Shown: positions 1-9,063, counted from the first letter of the stretch. The stretch is 64,000 bases of DNA from Komagataeibacter xylinus (GCF_009834365.1 NZ_CP041349.1:62001-126000), one strand, 5' to 3'. The notes: generated by a model not told the origin, from the letters alone. Made by a program: numbers and translations.

Positions 1-94
1 GCATGCATGGCAGGATCCGTAATCGCTCCATGTCCCAGCATCGATTGCGTAAAAATAAGCAGGTATATGCACGATCAGGACTAGATACCTATTT

Positions 95-709
95 TTAGGG
101 ATCCTGAGGCAAATAAACCTCGATCACGGAGAGATGATCGATAAACGCGATCGCGAAGCTGACGGTTTCGCGGGCTGCACTGGCTCTATGCGCGGCTTCG
201 GCATACAGCGCATGGGCCGCAGCCACCGCTTCTGGCTTGGATCCCGCGTTGGCAATAACGCCGCTGTAAGCGCCTAGTGCGCCCCGCCCCGGTGACATAA
301 GTGTCAGGCGAGCGTCTCCCCCGGAAAGGGTCAGAGTGGTCACACCATCGGTGATATAGTCCACCGGACCGCTGACTGCGGCAATCGTGCTGGTGCGCGC
401 GGCCAGATTCTGAAGAAAAGGTTGGGCTTGATCGGATGTCAACGTGGTACCGATACCGCGCCCGCTACCTGTGCCGTCGGCCAGGGCGATCAGTTCCGAA
501 GCATTATCCCGGATCGCGGTCGGACGGAACGTCAGCAAATCCCACACGACCTGATCGTGGGCTGGCGCGCCGGTCCCGACCGCTAGCAGGAGGTTGGCCG
601 ACAGGGTGGCGGCGATGTAATTCGTGATGCCGTAGCAGAACGGCCTGCGTGCTTTGAAGCACACGAATTCCTCACGTACGCTCAGGGATGTCCAAGAACG
701 CGCATCCAT
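95..709 (-). CDS. Hypothetical protein
   Basis: A 204-residue reading frame I do not recognise. The start ATG at 709 is preceded on the minus strand by an AGAAAGGA ribosome-binding site at suitable spacing, which supports a real gene. Residues about 25-50 are hydrophobic (NYIAATLSANLLLAVG) and could be a membrane segment. The rest is rich in Ala, Gly and Thr with no motif I can name. It sits alone at the left edge of the window and its other neighbours are unknown. Assigning a function would be guesswork. Confidence 0.45.
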   Translation of the reverse strand: MDARSWTSLSVREEFVCFKARRPFCYGITNYIAATLSANLLLAVGTGAPAHDQVVWDLLTFRPTAIRDNASELIALADGTGSGRGIGTTLTSDQAQPFLQNLAARTSTIAAVSGPVDYITDGVTTLTLSGGDARLTLMSPGRGALGAYSGVIANAGSKPEAVAAAHALYAEAAHRASAARETVSFAIAFIDHLSVIEVYLPQDP

Positions 710-1053
710 TACGATCCTTTCTGTTTCACCAGGCCATACCGGCGAGCATTGGCCGGTTCATAGCCTATCGGTTAGCTGAGGCATGCCACTGGGCACGCGG
801 GATCGACGGTCCATCCGTTCATCGAATCATCATACAGGCGCCTGAAGGGAAGATGGGTCGCCGCCGTGGCCAGAGTCAGCCCCGCCGCAATACAGAATCA
901 GCATGTAGTCTGATTGACGCGTCCAGAACTATCGTATGGCTTGTGTCTGCCTGCATCCAACCGGCTGTTAATTTTCACTGAGAACTGACCCGGGTAGAAG
1001 GGCGGGACGCGGCGTAAATAGGCGTAATCGGAAAAGGGTGAGAGAATGTCGCT
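710..1053. other. Gene-poor stretch with an IS21-like terminal sequence
   Basis: I see no supported gene here. At about 966-990 the sequence TTAATTTTCACTGAGAACTG recurs with small changes at about 17686-17710. From memory it resembles the terminal repeats of IS21-family elements. No istA or istB gene accompanies either copy, so both look like remnants left by IS-mediated rearrangement. Confidence 0.35.
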
Positions 1054-1127
1054 TTGCCATGACACCGGCAGCCGGACAGTCGGGGCCACGCTTCACGTTG
1101 TGGGCCCGCAGGATGTGCGAGGGGTGA
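1054..1127 (+). pseudogene. 3' end fragment of a large serine recombinase
   Basis: About 74 bases match the last codons of the recombinase fragment that ends at 24374, including the same terminal stop after CGAGGGG. In both places it is followed at the same distance by the MbcA/ParS-like gene and vapBC. Only the tail remains here. The sequence to its left is unrelated and carries an IS21-like end, which suggests an insertion or deletion removed the rest. Confidence 0.55.
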
Positions 1128-1155
1128 AGTGAAGAGGTTCGACCAGCAAGGGCGG

Positions 1156-1581
1156 TCAGGCGAAGGTTCCTTCCGCAATGCTGTGGGCAAGCCGGATGAC
1201 CAGTGCGTCCCGGCCATCGCGAAGCGCTTCCAGGGCTGTCTGACCCGCAAGTTCAGGATGAGATTGCATCAGGAAGCGGTAAATGGTCCATCCGCTGTCG
1301 CCCAGAGTCTCGAAAAGCACCGGCAGGACAGGGAAGGGCTGTCCCGTCGCGCTGATCTGGCAGGCCGGATAGCGCGATTCCCGTGGTGAAGGTCCTGGCA
1401 GAACGAGGACAGCATGGGCCTGTTCCATATCATGCAGGTCTGAGACAGTCAGGCCAAGGTAGTGGGCGAAAGCCTCACCCGTCAGCATGTCCTGCTCTGA
1501 CAGAATGGTGGCTGCCAGGTGGCGTCCCCGTTCTTCTGCCCGAGCGAAAGCGTTGCTCCGTGTTCGTGGCCTGTCTGTCAT
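1156..1581 (-). CDS. MbcA/ParS/Xre-type antitoxin-like protein
   Basis: This is a 141-residue protein. Its C-terminal ~60 residues (PFPVLPVLFETLGDSGWTIY, then HPELAGQTALEALRDG) fit the toxin-binding domain of MbcA/ParS/Xre antitoxins: a helical segment followed by a proline/glycine turn and a short terminal helix. Antitoxins of this family normally pair with RES-domain or similar toxins, but no RES gene is adjacent. It instead lies back to back with vapB, sharing a roughly 180-base divergent promoter region. A diverged paralogue in the same arrangement is at 24403-24828. It may be an orphan antitoxin or a regulator of the neighbouring vapBC. The family call rests on pattern recognition, not a search. 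Confidence 0.6.
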   Translation of the reverse strand: MTDRPRTRSNAFARAEERGRHLAATILSEQDMLTGEAFAHYLGLTVSDLHDMEQAHAVLVLPGPSPRESRYPACQISATGQPFPVLPVLFETLGDSGWTIYRFLMQSHPELAGQTALEALRDGRDALVIRLAHSIAEGTFA

Positions 1582-1760
1582 GACTGCTGTCTTTTTGTCT
1601 TTCAGAGAGAGAGGAGAGCGAGACCATCATGGGGCGGGCGGAAGATCTACTGTATCATCCGGCCCGCTTGTATGCAGTCGGTGCGTAGGGCCCTAAAAAT
1701 ACGGGACATCAACGTCCAAATGGGATATACATGATATATATCCATAGGGAGGGGTATCCG

Positions 1761-1985
1761 ATGCTGACCCGTACGACACTCTTTCTATCCAACCGCTCGC
1801 AGGCAGTACGTCTGCCGAAGATGGTCGCCTTCGGGGAGCAGGTACGCGAGGTGGTCATCGTGTCCGAAGGGTCTCGGCGGATCATCGCTCCGGCCGATGC
1901 GGCGCGGGATGATTTCTTTGCGGCCCACGGGGTGGATCTGGGGGAGCGGAACCAGCCAGTCATGCAGGAACGCGAGGCGCTCTGA
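1761..1985 (+). CDS. vapB: VapB-type antitoxin (AbrB/SpoVT fold)
   Basis: A 74-residue protein starting MLTRTTLF, with the SNRSQAVRLPK motif typical of VapB/MazE-like swapped-hairpin antitoxins and an acidic C-terminal tail expected to wrap the toxin. I chose the ATG at 1761 because GGGAGGGG lies just upstream. An in-frame ATG at 1731 lacks this site. The stop codon abuts the vapC start at 1986, so the two are one operon, and the complex should autoregulate the upstream promoter as in other VapBC pairs. It is nearly identical to the copy at 25008-25232. Confidence 0.85.
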   Translation: MLTRTTLFLSNRSQAVRLPKMVAFGEQVREVVIVSEGSRRIIAPADAARDDFFAAHGVDLGERNQPVMQEREAL

Positions 1986-2396
1986 ATGCTGCGTTATCTG
2001 CTGGATACGAACCTCTGTATCCGGGTGTTGCGGGATCGACCGCAGGGGTTGCGTCCGAGGTTCAACAGCTGTGCGGAGGAACTCTGCATCTCGGACGTGG
2101 TTCTGTATGAACTGCTTTATGGCGCGGAACGCTCGTCTGATCCTGTGCGCACAAGGCGTGAGGTCGAGCACTTCGCGGTAAGGCTGGCGGTCTTGCCATT
2201 CGACAGTGAAGCGGCCGCCCATACGGCGGACATTCGGGCCGATCTTGAACGGAATGGGCGTATCATAGGTCCATATGATCTCATGATTGCCGGGCATGCC
2301 CGGAGCAAAGGGCTGATTGTGGTGACCGGCAATCTGCGGGAATTTCAGCGGGTGGAGGGTCTTCGAACCGAAAACTGGCTGACTGACACGGTCTGA
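1986..2396 (+). CDS. vapC: VapC-type PIN-domain ribonuclease toxin
   Basis: A 136-residue PIN-domain protein. It opens with MLRYLLDTNLCI, where Asp7 is the first metal-binding acidic residue. Glu in LYELLYGAE supplies the second, and GPYDLMIAGHA the third. Proteins of this family are Mg2+-dependent endoribonucleases that cleave tRNA or rRNA and are held inactive by VapB. The start immediately follows the vapB stop, so translation is probably coupled. The copy at 25233-25643 differs by only a few residues. Toxin and antitoxin both look intact. Confidence 0.88.
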   Translation: MLRYLLDTNLCIRVLRDRPQGLRPRFNSCAEELCISDVVLYELLYGAERSSDPVRTRREVEHFAVRLAVLPFDSEAAAHTADIRADLERNGRIIGPYDLMIAGHARSKGLIVVTGNLREFQRVEGLRTENWLTDTV

Positions 2397-2412
2397 CCGG
2401 CAAGGCTGAGGC

Positions 2413-2813
2413 GAGACAAAATATTGATAAAAACGATTGTTTATCAATCGACTATGTCATGCAACGAGCCTTTCAACGAACCCGCTGACAAGCAGCAGTT
2501 TTCTTCGGTTGCAGGCCCCCGCAACCAGAAATACCATAAAAAACCCCGCTAAGTCACTGACTTGGCGGGGTTTTTTGTTGCTCCACACACCACACGCCTA
2601 TCGAATTATCCATCATTTCAATGTCTTAACACCGGTAGGTTCAAATCGGGGTGCCCGATACCCGCAACCAACTGCTCCATACGCAGCCATAAATCGGCGT
2701 GCTCCGGCGTACCGGGGCGTAATCGGGCGCAGGAGAAAGAGCGGGGGAGGGGACACTGCCCTCGGGCATGCAGAAACTCCTGAGACAATGCTATGTCGGG
2801 ATGACGGCAATTG
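2413..2813 (+). repeat. Diverged ~400 bp direct repeat, copy 1 (tRNA-3'-end-like plus terminator)
   Basis: This matches 31595-31971 in the same orientation with scattered substitutions and small gaps. It starts with an inverted repeat (ATTGATAAA/TTTATCAAT). It then has GTTGCAGGCCCCCGCAACCA at 2508-2527, which looks like an acceptor stem ending in CCA, a strong terminator, and a second GGTTCAAATC...CGCAACCA-like piece near 2639-2672. I see no complete cloverleaf. The copies lie 29 kb apart and roughly flank the oxidoreductase cassettes. Confidence 0.7.
2538..2576 (+). terminator. Rho-independent terminator
   Basis: A perfect 12-base stem (AAAAAACCCCGC paired with GCGGGGTTTTTT) around a 15-base loop ends in a T run. 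Since the stem is A-rich on one side and T-rich on the other it could act in both directions. It follows vapC by about 140 bases. The equivalent in the second repeat copy (31720-31757) has a mismatch. Confidence 0.8.
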
Positions 2814-3002
2814 GGGGCGAACGGAAGGTCCGGTTTGGGCGTGATGTAGTGACAAAGCGGACACTTTCGGTAAAAACGGCCTGATTTTCAGGTTTCGTGC
2901 GGTTCTGGACAGGAGCCTGATGATCGGTCAGCATCCGGAGAATGTCGCTCGTCGCAAGGCGGCGCTCCGCGAGCCTTCCACCGCATGGAAAGGATGATGT
3001 TC

Positions 3003-3896
3003 ATGCTGCGCGCCATCGTCACCACACTGTTCTTTGCTGTCACCTTCTGTGGCTTCAGCCATCGGGCCATGGCACAAAGCCACAACAGGGGGCGCGTGCT
3101 GGTCGTTCTTTCCAGCGTGCACGAACTCACATTGCGCGACGGCCGACACTATCCCACCGGCTTCTATCTCAATGAATTCGCGGTTCCGGTGCAAGCGCTG
3201 ATCCAGGCTGGCTACGAGCCGGTATTCGCTGACCCGCAAGGCAATGCCGTGACCTGGGACGCGCACTCTGCATCTGCCCGATATTTTGGAGGGAGCGAAA
3301 AAGCCCTTCAGGACACGATACAGTTCGTCGAGAGGCTGGACTCACTCAAACATCCGCGCACCCTCGCCTCAGTCCGGGCGGAAGGGATTGGTTCGTATGT
3401 CGGGATCGTTGTTCCCGGCGGTCACGCGCCCTTGGAGGATCTGATGACCGATCCTGATCTGGGTGAGATCCTGCGCGCCTTCCACAATGCCGGGAAAACG
3501 ACCGGGCTGATCTGTCATGGTCCGGTTGCCCTGGCTTCCAGCCTGCCGGACGCCAGAGGTTTTCATGCGGCGCTCGTTGCTGGAAACACAAATGATATTC
3601 GTCGGTTAGCGGCAGGGTGGCCCTATACCGGCTACCACATGACCGTCTTTTCGACACCGGAAGAGCAGTTTGCCGAAACGCATCAGCTCAACGGGCATGT
3701 TCTTTTCTATCCTGCTACGGCGCTGGCGGATGCGGGTGCCACGGTCGAGGAAGCCCGGATCTGGACACCGAACGTTGTGACCGACCGGGAACTCATCACG
3801 GCACAGCAACCGTTTTCCGATAAGGAATTTAGCGTGGCTTTAGTGAAAGCTCTCGACAACCAGATAAAAAACCACGGTGTGTCGTCGCTCAGATGA
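3003..3896 (+). CDS. Secreted DJ-1/PfpI family protein (Hsp31-like)
   Basis: A DJ-1/PfpI superfamily protein with the nucleophile elbow LICHGP; the Cys is about residue 171 from the start used. The upstream VVPGGHAPLED segment is typical of Hsp31-like glyoxalase III/deglycase proteins. A hydrophobic N-terminus ending AMA-QS reads as a signal peptide, so the product is probably periplasmic, which is less usual for this family. I chose ATG 3003 because GGAAAGG lies 9 bases upstream. In-frame ATGs at 2985, 2994 and 2997 are possible. It converges on the NmrA-like gene at 4097. Electrophile (methylglyoxal) detoxification is plausible given the neighbouring oxidoreductases, but is inferred. Confidence 0.8.
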   Translation: MLRAIVTTLFFAVTFCGFSHRAMAQSHNRGRVLVVLSSVHELTLRDGRHYPTGFYLNEFAVPVQALIQAGYEPVFADPQGNAVTWDAHSASARYFGGSEKALQDTIQFVERLDSLKHPRTLASVRAEGIGSYVGIVVPGGHAPLEDLMTDPDLGEILRAFHNAGKTTGLICHGPVALASSLPDARGFHAALVAGNTNDIRRLAAGWPYTGYHMTVFSTPEEQFAETHQLNGHVLFYPATALADAGATVEEARIWTPNVVTDRELITAQQPFSDKEFSVALVKALDNQIKNHGVSSLR

Positions 3897-4096
3897 TGTC
3901 CGCATTTCGATCAGGCTAATGATACCTTCTGTGTCCGCAATGAGATGACCTGTCCGCCTGTCTGCTCCGTTTCCGTGGACCCGACAGGCGACAAAGGGGG
4001 GGAGAACGGAAGGTGAGCTATCGGTTCAAAGCAAAACTGAACCGGGCCGAAGAAAAATGAGATACGCCTCGATCTCCCGAACAAGTGCAGCTTTAA

Positions 4097-4987
4097 TCAT
4101 CTGTGGCTCAGCGCAGCTGGCTTGAGAATGTCCTCGCACCATTGACGGAAACTCGTCGGGGTCGTGTTTTCTGGCGTACGCTGTACACCAAGGTCCAGAC
4201 CGTGGCTTTTGGCGTACATCATGTCGGTCATGCCCTGTGCCATGGCCTCGGAAAAGCCATACCGGACGAACCGGGCTTTATAAGCTTCGAACGCAACCTG
4301 CTCGAAACGCACTGGCCTGCCGAGCACGTCCGACATGATGACCGCCATCTCGTTGAGGGAAATATTCTCGGGGCCCAGCACCGCGACATCTTTCTGATCG
4401 TTCCAGCTCTCGTCGAGCAGCCAACGTGTTGCCACCGCAGCAATGTCGCGAGTGGCACAGCTTGGCATCTTAAGGTCGCCAGAGATGGGTGAGGAAAACA
4501 CCCCCTGTTCCTTTATGGTTTTAGCGCGTCTGGCAATGTTGTCCATGAACGACGGCATCGTGAGCGTACGCATCGCGACCCCTGTGCTGGCGATGAGGTC
4601 CTCCATTGCCAGGGAGCCAGTGATATAGCCTGCTTTATCGGCGAACGGCGTCCCGCGTCCCAGACCCGAGATAACAACGATCCGTTTGACTCCCCGGGTC
4701 TTTAGCGCCGCAGCCGCTGGCCGTGTGAAGTCGACGAAAGCGGCTTCAACGCTTGCGGCCTGAGGATCGGCCGCCACCAACCAGAACAGGGCATCTGCAC
4801 CGGCGAACGCATGATCCACAACTTTGGCGTCGCCGTGTGAACCCTGAACGACCTCGACACGAGTGCACACGTCTTCACTGAGTTTGGAGGGGTCGCGTGC
4901 AATGACACGAACAGGGGCTCCTGCTTCAAGCAGTCTGGCCATAACCTGATGGCCAATATCGCCAGCAGGGGCGGTTACAACAATCAT
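4097..4987 (-). CDS. NmrA-like NAD(P)-binding oxidoreductase
   Basis: A 296-residue atypical short-chain dehydrogenase of the NmrA/quinone-oxidoreductase-2 type. The N-terminus MIVVTAPAGDIGHQVMARLL carries a nucleotide-binding loop in the form APAGDIG, and VKRIVVISGLG matches the usual central strand. Relatives bind NADP(H) and either reduce quinones or sense redox state. It is divergent from the AraC-family gene at 5145 across a 157-base gap, suggesting control by that regulator. A truncated, 3'-terminal copy lies at 18060-18616. Length and frame are intact. Confidence 0.82.
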   Translation of the reverse strand: MIVVTAPAGDIGHQVMARLLEAGAPVRVIARDPSKLSEDVCTRVEVVQGSHGDAKVVDHAFAGADALFWLVAADPQAASVEAAFVDFTRPAAAALKTRGVKRIVVISGLGRGTPFADKAGYITGSLAMEDLIASTGVAMRTLTMPSFMDNIARRAKTIKEQGVFSSPISGDLKMPSCATRDIAAVATRWLLDESWNDQKDVAVLGPENISLNEMAVIMSDVLGRPVRFEQVAFEAYKARFVRYGFSEAMAQGMTDMMYAKSHGLDLGVQRTPENTTPTSFRQWCEDILKPAALSHR

Positions 4988-5144
4988 GGATACTCAACCT
5001 TTCACTGCCGACCAGAGCAGCGCTCAACATGGAAGTCTGCGCAGCGTGGTCTGAGTTTTAGCAAAGCCAGAGATAGGTCATTTCCACCAGGACCATCTAT
5101 ACTGCAAGGTCCGCCATATCGTCGCGATCGTCCGGAGATGCCTT

Positions 5145-6071
5145 ATGGACCCACTTTCGGAACTTCTCTCTCTGCTGAGGCCGCATCGCGCCATCTCGTC
5201 TCGCTTCGATGCTGGAGGGGAATGGTCGATCCAGTTCGGCGGCCAGCACAAACACATCAAATCCTATGTCATTCTGTCAGGCGAGTGCTGGTTGGCCGTC
5301 GACGGTGTTGAAAACGTCATGCGCCTGGAGCAGGGGGACTGCTTCGTCCTCCCAAGCGCACGGCCGTTTCGACTGGCCAGCGATCTTGCCTTGCCGTCGG
5401 TCGCAGCATCGGCGGTCTTCTCTGAAGCTCGGGGCGGCGGTGTGGCGACTGTCGGCGAGGGCGGCAGTTTCTCGTTGCTTGTCAGTCGGTTCGCTGTTGA
5501 CGGTAAGCATGCGGATATATTGCTGGGACTGCTTCCCCCGGTTGTGCATCTTCTCAAGAAATCTGATCAGGTACTTCTCCGTTGGTCTGTCGAGCGTCTG
5601 ATGCAGGAACTGCGTGAGAAGAAGCCGGGTGGCGATCTCATCGCACAGGACCTCGCCCATATGATGCTCGTACAGGCTCTGCGCGTGAATCTTGCGGAGA
5701 GTTTCAGCGAAGGCACGGGATGGTTCTTCGCCCTTGCGGACAAGCAGCTTGGTCTTGCAATCACTGCCATGCATGCTGATCCGGCACGACGCTGGACATT
5801 GCGAGACCTGGCAATACAGGCAGGCATGTCGCGATCGGTTTTTGCCCTCCGCTTCAAGGACGTAGCAGGCGAAACTCCCATGCAATATCTGACACGCTGG
5901 CGGATGCTTCTGGCCTGCGACAGACTGGCGCATGCTGGCGATCCGGTTTCAGTCATCGCCGAAACTCTCGGATACGAGTCCGAGAGCGCGTTTAGCGCAG
6001 CCTTCAGGCGATTCATAGGATGTTCGCCGCGACAATACTGCAGATCGGTCAACGAAGACCGTCCCAGATGA
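5145..6071 (+). CDS. AraC-family transcriptional regulator with N-terminal cupin domain
   Basis: A 308-residue regulator. Residues about 10-190 form a cupin/AraC-binding-like domain (HIKSYVILSGECWLAVDG, LEQGDCFVLP). The C-terminal ~100 residues hold two helix-turn-helix motifs (LRDLAIQAGMSRSVFALRFK and VSVIAETLGYESESAFSAAF), the classic AraC signature. It is divergent from the NmrA-like gene at 4097-4987, which is its likely target. A related regulator (28395-29371) is frameshifted. DNA just downstream (to about 6160) is duplicated at 18617-18717. Confidence 0.87.
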   Translation: MDPLSELLSLLRPHRAISSRFDAGGEWSIQFGGQHKHIKSYVILSGECWLAVDGVENVMRLEQGDCFVLPSARPFRLASDLALPSVAASAVFSEARGGGVATVGEGGSFSLLVSRFAVDGKHADILLGLLPPVVHLLKKSDQVLLRWSVERLMQELREKKPGGDLIAQDLAHMMLVQALRVNLAESFSEGTGWFFALADKQLGLAITAMHADPARRWTLRDLAIQAGMSRSVFALRFKDVAGETPMQYLTRWRMLLACDRLAHAGDPVSVIAETLGYESESAFSAAFRRFIGCSPRQYCRSVNEDRPR

Positions 6072-6289
6072 CACCGGTAGACCTGTCTTTCTCAACGAAA
6101 CAGCAGCTGAATTTAGCCGAAATACCATTCGGATCTGAATATCAAAATCTCGCGATAGCTTGCTGCCGTTTTGTGTTGCGAGGAATACTATCTGCCAGAA
6201 ACAGCCTTCATTAAAGTTCTCAAGCGCTCGGCATTGCCAAGATCTGCGACAAACTGGCGAACGTCAGCGTCAGACATCCCTATAATAGC
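6072..6289. other. Intergenic stretch, right part of a duplicated segment
   Basis: No gene seen. Bases 6060-6160 reappear at 18617-18717, joined there to the copy of the NmrA-like gene. The junction lies at a 9-base sequence CGTCCCAGA that occurs at both 4656 and 6060 in this locus. Confidence 0.6.
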
Positions 6290-7195
6290 CTATGACACCC
6301 TCCGGCACGTATCCATGACTTTCTGTCGCAGCCAGCGATGGGCCGGATCGGCGTCGAAACGCGGATGCCACATGGCGCTGATCGCCAGTTCCGGTGTCGG
6401 CACGGGCAGGTCGAAGCTCTGGAGGCCCTTCGCCATCATTACCCGATCGCTCATGCAGGAATGTGGCACGAGCGCGATCAGGTCCGAATGACGCGCGATA
6501 TTCAGTGCATCAAGAAAGCTCGGCACGATCACGACGATCTCACGTCGCAGGTCAAGGTCATGCAAAGCCTGATCCACAGGTCCTTTTGAGACACCACGGC
6601 GAGACGTGACGACGTGCCCACAAGCAGCATAAAGCTGTGGTGTGATCGGACCTTCGAGCAGTGGGTGGTGCAGACGCGCCGCTCCGACAAAGCGGTCGCG
6701 AAAGATAAGCTGGCTTCTCATCTCTGGTGCGGACGCACCGGCCGTTCCGATTTCCAGATCAATCGTTCCGTCACGCAACGGCGTGGCTTCCTTGTCGGGC
6801 TTGGGAGCGAAGCAAAGACGGACCCGGGGCGCGCCTTTGGTAATGGCAGCGACAAGCGCGGGGGCGAACAGTGCCACGAACCCTTCGTTGGCGCGGATCG
6901 TAAAAAGCCGCTCCAGTAAAGCTGGGTCTATATGGCCTGGAGCGGGCGCAAGCACTGTTCTTGCCTCCTGTGCGAGCGCATGGACACGATCGGCCAGCTG
7001 CTCTGCATAAGGCGTCGCTACGAGCGAACGCCCCGCCTGTACCAGCAGGGCATCACCTGTGACTGAGCGAAGGCGCGCCAATGTTCGGCTTGTTGCGGAT
7101 GGGCTCAAGCCAAGACGCCTGGCGGCGTTCGTGACGCTGCGCTCTGCCAGGAGGACGTCAAGGGCGGTCAGCAGGTTCAGATCGATGGAGGCCAT
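6290..7195 (-). CDS. LysR-family transcriptional regulator
   Basis: A LysR regulator of about 301 residues starting MASIDLNLLTALDVLLAERS. The N-terminal winged helix-turn-helix has SVTNAARRLGLSPSATSRTL, followed by the substrate-binding domain. An upstream in-frame ATG at 7243 adds 16 residues not typical of the family, so I prefer 7195. It is divergent from the SDR-amidohydrolase operon starting at 7324. An 11-base-arm palindrome in the gap (7272-7301) is a candidate operator. The co-inducer is unknown but could be the amidohydrolase substrate. Confidence 0.87.
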   Translation of the reverse strand: MASIDLNLLTALDVLLAERSVTNAARRLGLSPSATSRTLARLRSVTGDALLVQAGRSLVATPYAEQLADRVHALAQEARTVLAPAPGHIDPALLERLFTIRANEGFVALFAPALVAAITKGAPRVRLCFAPKPDKEATPLRDGTIDLEIGTAGASAPEMRSQLIFRDRFVGAARLHHPLLEGPITPQLYAACGHVVTSRRGVSKGPVDQALHDLDLRREIVVIVPSFLDALNIARHSDLIALVPHSCMSDRVMMAKGLQSFDLPVPTPELAISAMWHPRFDADPAHRWLRQKVMDTCRRVS

Positions 7196-7271
7196 GAGGA
7201 GAGCATAGTTGCTTCCTTCTGTCGGATATAGCGTCTGATGCAATCATACTTTGCATTCCATGCGTCTGGCG

Positions 7272-7301
7272 CCTTCCATAATGGCGTCTAATTATGGAAG
7301 G
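7272..7301. promoter_or_regulatory. Candidate operator palindrome for the divergent LysR regulator
   Basis: CCTTCCATAAT (7272-7282) and ATTATGGAAGG (7291-7301) are perfect inverted repeats separated by 8 bases, ending 22 bases upstream of the SDR start. The AT-rich dyad between a LysR gene and a divergent operon is the usual position for a LysR site. A transcript hairpin is also possible. Confidence 0.6.
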
Positions 7302-7323
7302 ACACGATGCAAGGACCTGCAGC

Positions 7324-8037
7324 ATGACAAATTCGCTCAATCATCAATCTCCGGCCATCCTCCTTGTCGGCGCATCACGTGGCCTCGGACTGGCCATGGC
7401 GGCCGAGTTCGTGAAGAAGGGTTGGCACGTCGTTGGAACGGTACGCGAGCATGGGCGAACCGAACTGCACGACCTGGCCGACGCGCATGCTGCGCAGGTG
7501 ACGATCGAATCCCTCGACATCACTGAGCCCGCTCAGATCGCGGCCCTGCGCGATCGGTTCTCGGCGCACGCTTTTGATATGCTATTCGTCAACGCGGGCA
7601 CTGCCAACCACAATCAGTCCGAAACAATTGCGGAAACTTCAACGGAAGAATTCGTACGCGTCATGCTCACCAACGCACTTGGTGTGATGCGCACTGTAGA
7701 AGGCCTGCAGGACCTCGTGCGTCCTGACGGTCTGATCGGAGTCATGTCGTCGGGTCAGGGCAGCATTGCCAATAACGTCAGAGGCGGCCACGAAGTCTAC
7801 CGGGGTAGCAAGGCCGCGCTCAATCAATACATGCGCTGCTATGCGGCCCGTCACGGCGACGACAAGCGAGCGATGATACTGATGGCACCAGGCTGGATCC
7901 GCACGGAGTTAGGCGGCCCGGACGCACCATTCAGTATCGCGGAAACCATTCCACAACTGGTCGCTACACTCGTTGCACAACAGGGTACTCCGGGCCTGCG
8001 CTTCATCGACAGAAATGGCAAGACCGTGCCGTGGTGA
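7324..8037 (+). CDS. Short-chain dehydrogenase/reductase (SDR)
   Basis: A classical SDR of about 237 residues. It has the cofactor loop GASRGLG near the N-terminus, the NAG motif (LFVNAGTAN), catalytic Ser in VMSSGQ and the YRGSK active-site Tyr-Lys pair. I chose ATG 7324 (MTNSLNHQ) rather than 7294 because the upstream piece overlaps the operator region and is not SDR-like. The amidohydrolase gene starts 39 bases after its stop, so they are probably co-transcribed under the divergent LysR protein. The substrate is not deducible. Confidence 0.85.
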   Translation: MTNSLNHQSPAILLVGASRGLGLAMAAEFVKKGWHVVGTVREHGRTELHDLADAHAAQVTIESLDITEPAQIAALRDRFSAHAFDMLFVNAGTANHNQSETIAETSTEEFVRVMLTNALGVMRTVEGLQDLVRPDGLIGVMSSGQGSIANNVRGGHEVYRGSKAALNQYMRCYAARHGDDKRAMILMAPGWIRTELGGPDAPFSIAETIPQLVATLVAQQGTPGLRFIDRNGKTVPW

Positions 8038-8076
8038 GCACACGGAGAACGACGCGAATGACAGGAAAGAATACGA

Positions 8077-9063
8077 ATGAAGTTGATCGGCATCGAAGAG
8101 CATTATCTGACGGCGGACGTACGCAAAGCCTGGGAGGCGATTGGGTTGGCCGCGACAGATCCAAGCGCTGCCGCTCACTCGGGTGAAGTTGAGCGACGCC
8201 TGTTCGATCTTGCCGACATGCGGCTTGTCTTGATGGACGAAACCGGCCTGGACATTCAGGTGCTGTCGCTCACCACGCCGGCTTTGCATGATCTTGGACA
8301 GGAAAGTGTTGAGCTGGCTCGTCGTGCTAACGATGCCGTAGCTGAAGTCATCACCCGTCGTCCGGACCGCTTTCAGGCGCTGGCCGTGTTGCCGGTAGGA
8401 CAGCCGGAAGAGGCGGCGCTGGAACTGGAGCGCTGCGTCCGGACGCTTGGCTTCAAGGGTACGATGCTGTGTGGTCGGGTGGGAAACCGCAACCTTGACC
8501 ATTCGGACCTGTGGCCCATTTTCGAGAGCGCATCCGCGCTTGGCGTGCCAGTCCTGCTCCACCCTCGTACGCCCGCCTCAGCGGTACGGTCAGCCTATTA
8601 TTCGGATTTTACACCGGAAGTGGATGCAGCGTTCGCCATGTATGGCCTTGGCTGGCACTACGATGCCGGGATTCAGTTCATTCGGCTCGTGCTTGCCGGT
8701 ACGTTCGACCGTCTACCGGATCTGCAGGTCATTCTCGGCCACTGGGGCGAAGTTGTGCTGTTCTATGCCGAGCGTCTGGCGGCGATGGACCGCGTGTCCG
8801 GCCTGGCACATCCAATCTCGGTTTACCTGCGGCGTAACCTGTACGTCACTGCCAGCGGCATGTTCAGCCCCCACTATCTGGCGCATGCCGCCAGCATTGT
8901 CGGAGAAGACAGACTGCTGTTTTCCACGGATTATCCTTATCAGTATCGGCCGGGCGGCGACGCGCGACGGTTCCTGGCGGAATGTGGGCTGGATGACGCC
9001 GACAAAGCAGCCTTTGCCCATGGGAATTGGCAAAGACTGACACAGGACCATCGTGCGGATTAG
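8077..9063 (+). CDS. Amidohydrolase-2 family protein (decarboxylase-like)
   Basis: A 328-residue TIM-barrel protein of the amidohydrolase-2/ACMSD group, which includes gamma-resorcylate and 2,3-dihydroxybenzoate decarboxylases. Metal ligands are visible in order: Glu7-x-His9 (IEEHY), His162 (LLHPRTP), His222 (GHWGE) and Asp285 (STDYPY). These match the E-x-H, H, H, D pattern of the decarboxylase subgroup. It follows the SDR gene in the same operon. A role in breaking down an aromatic acid is a reasonable inference from family and neighbourhood. The exact substrate is not. Confidence 0.82.
   Translation: MKLIGIEEHYLTADVRKAWEAIGLAATDPSAAAHSGEVERRLFDLADMRLVLMDETGLDIQVLSLTTPALHDLGQESVELARRANDAVAEVITRRPDRFQALAVLPVGQPEEAALELERCVRTLGFKGTMLCGRVGNRNLDHSDLWPIFESASALGVPVLLHPRTPASAVRSAYYSDFTPEVDAAFAMYGLGWHYDAGIQFIRLVLAGTFDRLPDLQVILGHWGEVVLFYAERLAAMDRVSGLAHPISVYLRRNLYVTASGMFSPHYLAHAASIVGEDRLLFSTDYPYQYRPGGDARRFLAECGLDDADKAAFAHGNWQRLTQDHRAD

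Noticed and set aside
2437..2844. 135-codon plus-strand frame
   Set aside because: It runs through the terminator and tRNA-like repeat, so it is not a plausible gene.
5277..5933. 218-codon minus-strand frame
   Set aside because: Antisense to the AraC regulator and without recognisable features.
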